A DNA stretch of 29,773 bases from Bacteroidales bacterium (GTDB lineage: Bacteria; Bacteroidota; Bacteroidia; Bacteroidales; UBA3663), in the NCBI GenBank assembly GCA_004557315.1, contig SFEH01000012.1:1-29773 (forward strand). Reading direction: 5' to 3'. The translations under genes and the position numbers were made by a program. This document shows, piece by piece, positions 22,622 through 29,773 of this stretch. The notes under the pieces are model-generated. The model was not told the DNA's origin, ran no database searches, and saw only the letters and a list, made by a program, of their open reading frames with translations. Every line of letters starts with the position of its first letter. Positions within the stretch are counted from its first letter, which is position 1.

Positions 22622-24196
22622 ATGTATAAAGACAATAATCTATACGTGGCTCATTCCGACAATGGGCCGATATGCCTCACAGGCAGAATGTGCAATCGCC
22701 ATGGATTGATAGCAGGTGCCACAGGTACAGGCAAGACCGTTTCGCTTCAGGTCATTGCCGAGACGTTCAGTCAGGCGGGCGTTCCTTGTTTCATGGCCGA
22801 CATGAAAGGCGACCTTTCGGGCATCAGCCAGAGGGGCAAGATGACGGGGTTCATCGAGAAGCGCTGCAAGCTCTTCGGCATCGATGCGCCCGAGTTCCAG
22901 CCCTGCCCTACCCGCTTCTTCGATGTCTATGGCGAACAGGGCATCCCGATGCGCACCACCGTCTCAGCGATGGGTCCGCAGCTGCTCTCGCGTCTGATGC
23001 AGCTCAACGACACACAGTCGGGTGTCCTCAACATCGTATTCAGGATTGCCGATGACAAGGAGCTTCTCCTCATCGACCTTAAGGACCTGCGCATGATGCT
23101 CGACTATGTGTCGAAGAATGCTGCTCTGTTCAAGACTGCCTATGGCAATGTGTCGGCTGCCAGCGTTGGTGCTATCCAGCGTTCTATCCTCGCTATCGAG
23201 GCTGAGGGTGGCGACAAGTTCTTCGGCGAGCCAGCCTTCGATGTCAACGACCTCCTCGATGTCGAGAATGGCAAGGGCGTGATGAGCGTGCTCGCTGCCG
23301 ACAAGCTCATGCTCAACCCAAAGCTCTATTCGACTTTCCTGCTCTGGCTCATGACCGAACTCTATGCACAGCTGCCCGAGGTGGGCGACCTCGATTTGCC
23401 AAAGCTCATCTTCTTCTTCGACGAGGCACACATGCTGTTCGACGGCACGTCAAAGGCATTGACCGACAAGCTCGAGCAGATCATCCGCCTCATCCGCTCA
23501 AAGGGTGTCGGCATCTACTTCATCACACAGTCGCCTACAGATATTCCCGATGAGATACTCGCACAACTGTCCAACCGAGTGCAGCATGCCCTGCGTGCTT
23601 TCACTCCAAAGGAACAGAAGGGTGTGCGTACGGCTGCTCAGACTTTCCGAGCCAATCCTGCCTTCAAGACCGAAGATGCCATCATGAACCTTGAGACAGG
23701 CGAGGCTCTCGTGTCGTTCCTCGATGACAAGGGCGCTCCTTCGGTTGTCGAACGTGCCAAGATGCTCTTCCCTCTCAGCCAGATAGGAGCCGTGACCGAA
23801 GGCCAGCGTCTCGACATCAAGAATGCCCTCCCTCCTCGCATCAAGGCCTACGAGGATTTCTTCGACCGCGAGAGCGCCTACGAGATTCTCACCGCCCAGA
23901 ATGAGCAAGAGGCAGCTGCTTTGGAAGAAGCTCGTCAGGCAAAGGAAAGGGAAAAGGAAGAAGCTCGTCAGGCAAAGGAGCTTGAGAAGGCTGAAAAGGC
24001 CGAGCGGAAGCAGAAGTCCAACTCCTGGACCCGAACCATCTTCGGCACATTGGTGGGAGCCGTGGCTACGAGTGTGGCTCGCAACGTGAGCAACAGCGTG
24101 ACCAAGGGCATAACCAACAAGACTGCGAAATCTGTGGCAAAATCCACTACTCATAAGTTGACCAAGGATATTCTAAAATCAATATTCGGACAATAA
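22622..24196 (+). CDS. HerA-like ATPase, DUF853 family
   Basis: 524 residues from the ATG at 22622. A TTG at 22580 is in frame but adds unrelated residues. The P-loop GATGTGKT is at 32-39 and the Walker B LIFFFDEAH (D267, E268) is followed by sensor-like ITQSPTDIPDEILAQLSNRVQHALRAFTPKEQK. The order matches DUF853 proteins, hexameric FtsK/HerA-superfamily DNA translocases or related ATPases of unknown physiological role. The C-terminal about 85 residues are an alanine/lysine/glutamate coiled coil (EEARQAKEREKEEARQAKELEK), encoded by a 24-base exact DNA repeat of period 33 (23923-23946 and 23956-23979). A basic segment with small residues follows. It lies 6 bases ahead of the A2M-like gene, implying co-transcription. 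Confidence 0.9.
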   Translation: MYKDNNLYVAHSDNGPICLTGRMCNRHGLIAGATGTGKTVSLQVIAETFSQAGVPCFMADMKGDLSGISQRGKMTGFIEKRCKLFGIDAPEFQPCPTRFFDVYGEQGIPMRTTVSAMGPQLLSRLMQLNDTQSGVLNIVFRIADDKELLLIDLKDLRMMLDYVSKNAALFKTAYGNVSAASVGAIQRSILAIEAEGGDKFFGEPAFDVNDLLDVENGKGVMSVLAADKLMLNPKLYSTFLLWLMTELYAQLPEVGDLDLPKLIFFFDEAHMLFDGTSKALTDKLEQIIRLIRSKGVGIYFITQSPTDIPDEILAQLSNRVQHALRAFTPKEQKGVRTAAQTFRANPAFKTEDAIMNLETGEALVSFLDDKGAPSVVERAKMLFPLSQIGAVTEGQRLDIKNALPPRIKAYEDFFDRESAYEILTAQNEQEAAALEEARQAKEREKEEARQAKELEKAEKAERKQKSNSWTRTIFGTLVGAVATSVARNVSNSVTKGITNKTAKSVAKSTTHKLTKDILKSIFGQ

Positions 24197-24202
24197 TCGG
24201 CT

Positions 24203-27200
24203 ATGAAAAGTATCGGTTTTTTGATTATATTCATATGTATGTCTGTATTTTCATCATTTGGCAAAGACAATAAGAAGTCAGCACTACCCGACTTCAACTT
24301 TCCCCAGAATGTCATCAAAGATTCTGAATCTCAACTGAAAAACGCTCTTTCCAAGGGCGATGGCATTTCGGCAGTCGATGCTCTGATCAAATTCAGTCTG
24401 GCAAAGAGCTCTTTGTCGGACGAGACGTTCAATGAAGTAATACAGAAGATCGATGCTGTCATAGCAAAAGAAAAGAAGGAGGATATCAAGGCTATCCTCC
24501 TCTTGCTCGAATCAGATATTTACAGAAGTCACGAAGACAGTGATGAGGCCGATTCGACATATCAGCTTGCCATTGCCAACCAAGCATACCTTCGTTCGTG
24601 CGCCATCGGCAGTTACCCTGGCATCATCAAGGTCGATGACCTCGGACGTCGTCTCTGCCCTACGCTCTACGATTTCCTTCGCTACAAGCGTTCGGGCAAT
24701 GAATATATCTATTCAATACATGAAGAAGGCGAGATGCAAGGCTTCAAGCTGAAAGACCTTCCCGAAAACAAGGATAACTATCAGAGTTTCATCGATTATG
24801 TCGAGAAATATCCTAATGGCGTTTGGACCAACGACATCCGCAACAAGATCACATACACCGAGAAACAGGATGCCTATGTCAGCTATTCTCGGCAGTTCCA
24901 CTCTGCCGATTCGGTCATTGTCAATGTCAGGTCGCAGAATGCCCGCGACATTGTCCTGAAGGTCTATGCCTTCCCTGCCAATGCCGACCTTCACAAGTCG
25001 TACAAGCTGAAGACAATGAAGCTTGTGCGCACTCACCATGTGGCGTTCGACAACGCCGACAAGCTCTTCGAGGACGATAAGGCTGTGAACATTGGAATGT
25101 TGCCGACCGGTGCCTATCATATAGATGTGACGGTCAATGGCAAATCGAAAAACAACGAGGATGCTTACGGCTATCAGGCTCTCAAGATAAGCGACACGTC
25201 ATTCTTCACTGTCGATCATGCCGACCGCGACTCCATTCTCAAGATCTTTGTCGATACCAAGACTGGAGCCTTTGTCAGACAAGAATACGAGAAGAAGCGA
25301 TACTTCCAGAAGCCCGAATACAATGCGCAGGAACAGATACAGATCCTGACCGACCTTGCCATCTATCGCCCTAACGAGACCATCAACTATACGGTGTTGT
25401 GCTGCGAGGTGGGCATCGACAGCAAGAAAGCATTGGCCGACCGATTGTTCAAGATCACGCTTTTCAATACCAAAGGCAAGGAGATGGCAGCCGACACTCT
25501 CACCACCGACAGGTTCGGACAGCTGAAGGGTTCGATGACCATTCCTGCCGACGAGACCAACGGCGAGTTCCGCATCGAGGCAAAGGACATCACCCAGCAC
25601 AAGCAAGAAGCCGTGAGCCGCCGCTATGTCACCGTGAGCGAGTATAAGACCCCGACGTTCTATATCGACCTCACAGCCAATCCACATAGCTTCGACAATG
25701 ACAGGGAGGTGGTGCTGAAAGGACGTTGTGTCACCTATTCGGGCATAGCCATTGCCAATCGTGAGGTGCGGCTCGACATCAATAGCTACATCTGGATCTG
25801 GCGAATGTCTGGCAATGACAAGACGTTCAGCACTTCGCTCACAGCCACTACCGATGCCAATGGCGAGTTCTCCGTTTCGCTCGACCCTGCGGCCATCGAA
25901 ACCGCCTATCGCCGTTTCAGTCTTTCGGCTTCTGTCACCGATGCGGCAGGAGAGACACAGAGCGCGCAATGGGACTTCTTCATCGGACAGACGCGAGGCA
26001 TAGAATTCACCGACAATGACGACGTTGCCATCGATGAGCCAATCCTCCTTCCTGTCAATGTCCGTTCGTCGGAAGGTGAGGTTTCTGATGCCCTTGTCTC
26101 ATATTCCATCGCCCCTGCCGATAATCCTGAAACGATTGTCAGTCAGGGTAAGGTCAATCCGAAGAACGATCGTATTGACCTGCGCAAGCTCAAGTCGGGC
26201 TCATATATCATCAAGGTTAGACTCGATGACAGTGAGGACTATGTCGAAAAAAATATTGTGCTATATCACAAGGCCGACACGACTTGTCCTGTGCAGTCAG
26301 CCCTTTGGCTGCCATCGGGCGTGAGCTATGTTGACCCTACAGGCAAGCTTCACGCAACTATAGGCACGGCTTTCGACTCACATATTTATTACGTGGCTAC
26401 TTGCCGCACAGGTGTGATAGGCCAAGGCTGGATTGATTTTCGCCCTGGCATTCACGAGTTCTGCGTGCAGATTCCTGAAGGCGACGACCAGCACATCAAG
26501 GTTCAGCTTCAATGCTACTACGATGGCAAGCTCTATAGCGAAGACCTCTTCCACAGCTATCAGCCTTCACAGAAAAAGCTGAACCTGCAGATGGAGACCT
26601 TCCGCGACAAGATAACTCCTGGCTCAAAGGAGATATGGAAACTGCGCGTGACCGACAACAAGGGCAAGGCTGTGGGCGGACGATTGGCACTTGAAGTCAT
26701 CTCTGAAGCCATCGACAACATCCGTCACAACTCGTGGGAATACCTCACCCCACTCCTCTCCGTCCGCTACTCATACCTCAATGCCGACTATATCGGTATG
26801 GGTCGTTCGTATGGCTACTACATCGGGCGCACACTCACGGGCGCACGATACCAGATGCCACATCTCAACCTCTACGACCGCTATTTCGCATGGGGTATGC
26901 AGCCTATTGTCGTAGGCTATGGTGGGCGCAAGACTTATGACCTTCATAGTATGGCTTCTGCCCCAATGATGAATATGGCGATGAGCAAGAATGCCATTAT
27001 GACCGACGATGCCGAGATGGAATCGGAAGTTGAGGAATCAGTCGAGATGGATGCAGCATCTGCCGCTGTTTCAGATATGACCAATATGCGTGTTGGCGAG
27101 GTCAAGGTAGCAATGTGGCAGCCGATGATCGATGTTGCTGACGATGGCTCTGTGACTGTCGAGTTCGACGTTCCATCCGACAACACCACATGGAAGTTGC

Positions 27201-29212
27201 AGATGTTTGCCTTCGGTGAGAATCATTCCACAAGCTCAACCCTCACCCGCAGCATCATTGCCCAGCGCACTCTGATGGTCAAGCCTTCACTCCCTCGTTT
27301 CCTGCGCAGTGGCGACAAGACCATGCTGATGGCAAACGTGCTCAACAGCAGCGATTCCGATGTTTCTGGCGATGTGGCAATAGAGCTGTTCGACCCTCGC
27401 ACAGGCAAGATACTCGCCGACACCACAATGCAGGTCAGCATCCCTGCTTCAGGCATGACTGCCGTTGGCATTGCCACCGAAGTAGGAGACGATCAGTCGT
27501 TCATCGGCTTCCGTGTCAAGGCCTCTGCTAATGGTTCAGCCGATGGCGAGCAGCAGATGATTCCTGTGCTTCCTTCGGTCGCTCCTGTCATCGAGACCAT
27601 TCCTTTCTATCTCAATCCGACCGATGGCGACACCCTCATCAGCATCGACCACTTCCCTGCCGATGCCAAAATCTCGTTCGAATACTGCAACAATCCTGTC
27701 TGGTACTGCCTCCAGGCTTTGCCTACCATCTACGATGCCGAGAGCAAGACTGCAACAGGTCTGATCCACAACCTCTATGCTGTCACGCTCTCAAAGGGAT
27801 TGATCGAAAGCAATCCTATGATTGCCAATGCTTTGAACAAGAATATTACTGATAATGGTGATACAGAAGAAAAGATTGCAAATATTATAAAGGGAGATGC
27901 GAAAGCCATCATCAAGCAGCTCTGTTCGCTCCAGAACCCAGATGGAGGCCTATCATGGTTCGACTGGCAGGAACGTGAGTCATCGGAATATGTGACCTAT
28001 CAGGTGCTCGAGCTCCTTGGCGAACTGCGTCACCTGCGCTTCGGCATTGCCGATCCCGATCTGTGTGCTCTCGAACAAAAGGCTCTTGCCTATTATGAGA
28101 AACGTCAGATGGAACGACTCGACGAGATGAAGAAGCATGCGAAGAAGTCGAAAACCGACATCGACTATTGCCTGTTCGACTCATATCTCTACCTTCGCAC
28201 CCTCTTCCCTGCCGACAGCTTTGCTCTTGCAGCCGACAATGCCCGACTCCTCGACAAGACCTTGACCTGCGTCGAGAAGCATTGGCGCAACCTCTCTCTG
28301 CCGTCACGCGGCTTCACTGCTCTCTCGCTCTATCGCAACAAGCGAGTTGAGACAGCCCGTCTTATCATTGAGAGTCTCCGTCAGTTTGCCATCAGCGACA
28401 CTCGCCGCGGCATGTTCTGGGACAACCTCCAGACCTTCGGCTTCCGCTGGTACAACCGCACGGCACTGACAGCCCTGATGCTCGAGGCATTCAACGAAGT
28501 CGATCCTCGTCAGGCCGAACTTGACAACATCCGCAAATGGATGCTCCTCGAAAAGCAGACCACCGACTGGGGATCGTCATCGATGGCATCCGAGGCAACC
28601 TACGCTCTCCTCTCAACTGGCAGCCAGTGGCTCCGCTCAAGCGAATGTGAGTATCTCAAGCACGACATCACCTCGCGCCAGCCTATCACTGTCCATCACG
28701 AGAAGGGCACGCCAGCATGGGGCGCAGTCTTTGCACAATTCCCGACAAAGGTTTCAGAGACAAAGGCTTTCCGTCTGCCAGAAATCGAAATCAAGAAAGA
28801 AATAAGGAAATATGATGGCAACAAAGTGGTGAAGCTCGATCAACTTCACGTTGGCGACAAGCTTCAGGTGGTGCTCACCGTCAATACCGACCGCGACATG
28901 CAGTATGTGACCATCAACGACCATCGCGCTGCATGCTTCGAGCCAGCCGACAAGCTCTCTGGCTATCAGTTCTCCGACGGCAACATCAAGCACCGCCAGA
29001 GCATCGGCTACTACAACGACATCAAGGACACGCAGAACCGCATCCTCATCAACTTCCTGCCCAAGGGCTCGCACGTCATCACCTACGATGTCTATGTCAC
29101 CAACTCTGGCACATTCTGCACAGGCATAGCCGAAGTGACCTGCGAATATGCTCCGCAGTTCACTGCCCATACACAAGGAGAGGTGGTAAGGTGTGAAGAT
29201 GTTAAGATGTGA
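24203..29212 (+). CDS. Alpha-2-macroglobulin-like protein without thioester
   Basis: 1669 residues. The signal peptide (residues 1-20, ending SSFG) has no lipobox. The N-terminal part resembles other Bacteroidetes A2M proteins. MG2-type domains occur near 365-520 (IYRPNETINYTVLCCE, FGQLKGSMTIPADETNGEFRIEA), the A2M domain near 965-1060 (MWQPMIDVADDGSVTVEFDVPSDNTTWKLQMFAFG) and the alpha-alpha toroid from about 1160 (LQNPDGGLSWFDWQERESSEYVTYQVLELL). The CxEQ thioester expected early in the toroid is missing; the segment reads WYCLQALPTIYDAESKTATGLI. Residues about 915-965 are rich in Met, Ala and acidic residues and sit where a bait region would be. Bacterial A2M proteins are thought to trap proteases in the periplasm. 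The last residues (VVRCEDVKM) and the stop are encoded inside repeat element E. Confidence 0.9.
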   Translation: MKSIGFLIIFICMSVFSSFGKDNKKSALPDFNFPQNVIKDSESQLKNALSKGDGISAVDALIKFSLAKSSLSDETFNEVIQKIDAVIAKEKKEDIKAILLLLESDIYRSHEDSDEADSTYQLAIANQAYLRSCAIGSYPGIIKVDDLGRRLCPTLYDFLRYKRSGNEYIYSIHEEGEMQGFKLKDLPENKDNYQSFIDYVEKYPNGVWTNDIRNKITYTEKQDAYVSYSRQFHSADSVIVNVRSQNARDIVLKVYAFPANADLHKSYKLKTMKLVRTHHVAFDNADKLFEDDKAVNIGMLPTGAYHIDVTVNGKSKNNEDAYGYQALKISDTSFFTVDHADRDSILKIFVDTKTGAFVRQEYEKKRYFQKPEYNAQEQIQILTDLAIYRPNETINYTVLCCEVGIDSKKALADRLFKITLFNTKGKEMAADTLTTDRFGQLKGSMTIPADETNGEFRIEAKDITQHKQEAVSRRYVTVSEYKTPTFYIDLTANPHSFDNDREVVLKGRCVTYSGIAIANREVRLDINSYIWIWRMSGNDKTFSTSLTATTDANGEFSVSLDPAAIETAYRRFSLSASVTDAAGETQSAQWDFFIGQTRGIEFTDNDDVAIDEPILLPVNVRSSEGEVSDALVSYSIAPADNPETIVSQGKVNPKNDRIDLRKLKSGSYIIKVRLDDSEDYVEKNIVLYHKADTTCPVQSALWLPSGVSYVDPTGKLHATIGTAFDSHIYYVATCRTGVIGQGWIDFRPGIHEFCVQIPEGDDQHIKVQLQCYYDGKLYSEDLFHSYQPSQKKLNLQMETFRDKITPGSKEIWKLRVTDNKGKAVGGRLALEVISEAIDNIRHNSWEYLTPLLSVRYSYLNADYIGMGRSYGYYIGRTLTGARYQMPHLNLYDRYFAWGMQPIVVGYGGRKTYDLHSMASAPMMNMAMSKNAIMTDDAEMESEVEESVEMDAASAAVSDMTNMRVGEVKVAMWQPMIDVADDGSVTVEFDVPSDNTTWKLQMFAFGENHSTSSTLTRSIIAQRTLMVKPSLPRFLRSGDKTMLMANVLNSSDSDVSGDVAIELFDPRTGKILADTTMQVSIPASGMTAVGIATEVGDDQSFIGFRVKASANGSADGEQQMIPVLPSVAPVIETIPFYLNPTDGDTLISIDHFPADAKISFEYCNNPVWYCLQALPTIYDAESKTATGLIHNLYAVTLSKGLIESNPMIANALNKNITDNGDTEEKIANIIKGDAKAIIKQLCSLQNPDGGLSWFDWQERESSEYVTYQVLELLGELRHLRFGIADPDLCALEQKALAYYEKRQMERLDEMKKHAKKSKTDIDYCLFDSYLYLRTLFPADSFALAADNARLLDKTLTCVEKHWRNLSLPSRGFTALSLYRNKRVETARLIIESLRQFAISDTRRGMFWDNLQTFGFRWYNRTALTALMLEAFNEVDPRQAELDNIRKWMLLEKQTTDWGSSSMASEATYALLSTGSQWLRSSECEYLKHDITSRQPITVHHEKGTPAWGAVFAQFPTKVSETKAFRLPEIEIKKEIRKYDGNKVVKLDQLHVGDKLQVVLTVNTDRDMQYVTINDHRAACFEPADKLSGYQFSDGNIKHRQSIGYYNDIKDTQNRILINFLPKGSHVITYDVYVTNSGTFCTGIAEVTCEYAPQFTAHTQGEVVRCEDVKM

Positions 29213-29475
29213 AGATGTTCAAGGTATGAAGATGTTAAGGTGTGAAGATGTGAAGATGTTCAAGGTCGAAAGTAGTGTCTTTGTCTTTGTTGCATCAATG
29301 AATGTCTTCAGTGATATCCAGTATAGCGTCAATGAATGTCTTCAGTGATATCCAGTGTAGCGTAAATGAATGTCTTCAGTGATATCCAGTGTAGAGTCAA
29401 TGAACACCTTAACATCTTCACATCTTAACACCTTAACACCTTAACAAGCGAAGCGCCTTAACACCTTCACACCTA
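29182..29475. repeat. Iteron inverted repeat E, 8-base units, overlapping the A2M stop
   Basis: The left arm (29182-29267) is a run of units of mostly 8 bases such as AAGGTGTG, AAGATGTT, AAGATGTG and AAGATGTTC. The right arm (29404-29475) is the complement, CACCTTAACATCTTCACATCTT and so on. The best perfect match is 18 bases (29202-29219 with 29411-29428). The A2M stop codon TGA (29210-29212) lies inside the left arm. The space between arms holds 34-base tandem repeats. Confidence 0.85.
29296..29404. repeat. 34-base tandem repeats in the loop of element E
   Basis: Three full copies (29296-29329, 29330-29363, 29364-29397) and a short fourth begin CAATGAATGTCTTCAGTGAT. Differences are single bases. 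There are no spacers, so this is not a CRISPR array. The layout parallels the 59-base repeats inside element A, but the sequences are unrelated. Confidence 0.9.
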
Positions 29476-29556
29476 ATTCTTCTTTTTTCCCCCCCCCTGC
29501 TCCCCAGAACCCCTTCTGAAACCTTTATCCTTGGGGCATTATGTTCTAAACAAAAA

Positions 29557-29591
29557 ATTTACACAAAGGAGCTTACCACCTTCGTGTAAAT
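29557..29591. terminator. Interrupted 12-base hairpin
   Basis: ATTTACAC-A-AAGG (29557-29569) pairs with CCTT-C-GTGTAAAT (29579-29591), one mismatch, 9-base loop. It lies between the A2M gene and the promoter at the edge. It may be a terminator or an operator. It is preceded by a run of nine C at 29489-29497. Confidence 0.4.
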
Positions 29592-29623
29592 CAGTAATCA
29601 GCAATCAGTAATCAATAATCACT
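29589..29623 (+). repeat. Five 7-base direct repeats of AATCAGT
   Basis: AATCAGT, AATCAGC, AATCAGT, AATCAAT and AATCACT follow one another without gaps, followed by AATG. The array ends about 27 bases before the TTTG box of the edge promoter, so it could be an operator cluster. Confidence 0.65.
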
Positions 29624-29650
29624 AATGTTTATCATATTATTGGAAAAACA

Positions 29651-29682
29651 TTTGGCAATGTCGATTTTTATTATTACTTTTG
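29651..29682 (+). promoter_or_regulatory. Strong Bacteroidetes-type promoter at the right edge
   Basis: TTTG at 29651-29654, a 20-base spacer and TACTTTTG at 29675-29682 fit the consensus as well as the promoter at 1653. A start codon lies 25 bases downstream at 29707. Confidence 0.7.
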
Positions 29683-29706
29683 CGCCATAATAAATATATT
29701 CGCGCC

Positions 29707-29773
29707 ATGGACGGAATAAGACAAATACCATACGGAGTATCCTAAAGTTAAAAGACTTTTTCGACATGATGGC
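29707..29773 (+). pseudogene. 5' end of a gene, possibly AAA-ATPase-like family, interrupted by an early stop
   Basis: The ATG at 29707 follows a strong promoter but reads only 12 codons, MDGIRQIPYGVS, before TAA (29743-29745). IPYGVS-like N termini are what I remember for the AAA-ATPase-like/PD-(D/E)XK proteins common in Prevotella and Bacteroides (PF09820 type), usually followed by a YYVDKT segment. Both other frames are open from the stop to the edge, so a frameshift is likely. A 12-residue leader peptide is the alternative. The rest of the gene lies outside the window. Confidence 0.35.

Noticed and set aside
29296..29404. Regular 34-base repeats as a CRISPR array
   Set aside because: Copies are directly abutting with no unique spacers and no cas genes are present. 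The 59-base repeats at 2451-2627 fail for the same reason.
29489..29497. Nine-C tract as a proven phase-variation switch
   Set aside because: It is about 160 bases upstream of the nearest promoter and not within a coding region or promoter spacer. One sequence cannot show length variation.

Overview
The window is chromosomal DNA from a member of the Bacteroidetes, most likely the order Bacteroidales and close to Prevotellaceae. Three things point there. Upstream of many genes there is the Bacteroidetes promoter signature TAnnTTTG, in the best cases with a TTTG box 19-20 bases further upstream. Start codons lack Shine-Dalgarno sequences. The gene content is also typical: archaeal-type prolyl-tRNA synthetase, TSCPD protein, DUF853/HerA-like ATPase, giant alpha-2-macroglobulin-like protein, EF-G paralogue and PnuC. 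No rRNA, tRNA, CRISPR array, intact insertion sequence or prophage was recognised.

Layout. 1-2.4 kb: a TolC-type outer membrane factor diverges from a fumarylacetoacetate-hydrolase-family enzyme, with a pair of perfect palindromes between them. 2.4-3.9 kb: a repeat-rich spacer and a dicarboxylate/amino-acid symporter with altered substrate and sodium sites. 3.9-4.3 kb: a gene-free convergent gap that may encode a minus-strand structured RNA. 4.3-6.0 kb: a umuDC SOS mutagenesis operon. 6.4-13 kb: a signalling-like group made of an exported degenerate HD-GYP protein, a DUF6057-like membrane protein, a lipoprotein with a CXXCH haem motif and a PD40 propeller, and a convergent membrane-bound GGDEF protein. 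13.3-14 kb: MgtC/SapB. 14-17.3 kb: an operon of acidic small protein, OmpA-like protein, proS and a PnuC transporter. 17.4-19.7 kb: lipid kinase, small membrane protein and LysM/M23 peptidase. 19.8-22.4 kb: TSCPD protein and an EF-G paralogue that lacks the catalytic histidine. 22.6-29.2 kb: HerA-like ATPase followed after 6 bases by a 1669-residue alpha-2-macroglobulin-like protein without a thioester. 29.2-29.8 kb: repeats, a strong promoter and the first codons of a further gene, which seems broken or runs off the edge.

The feature that ordinary gene annotation does not explain is a set of intergenic inverted repeats at about 2.4, 6.1, 8.5, 18.7 and 29.3 kb. Most have arms built from degenerate 8- or 9-base iterons (GAAGATAAA/GGAGATAAA type or AAGATGTG/AAGGTTGT type). 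Two share the core GACAAT-N6-ATTGTC. Two carry unrelated perfect tandem repeats (59 and 34 bases) in the space between the arms. They look like one dispersed family of intergenic elements. I rate this family, the possible cyclic-dinucleotide group, the EF-G paralogue and the candidate RNA as most worth following up. All functional statements come from reading the sequence; no database search was run.
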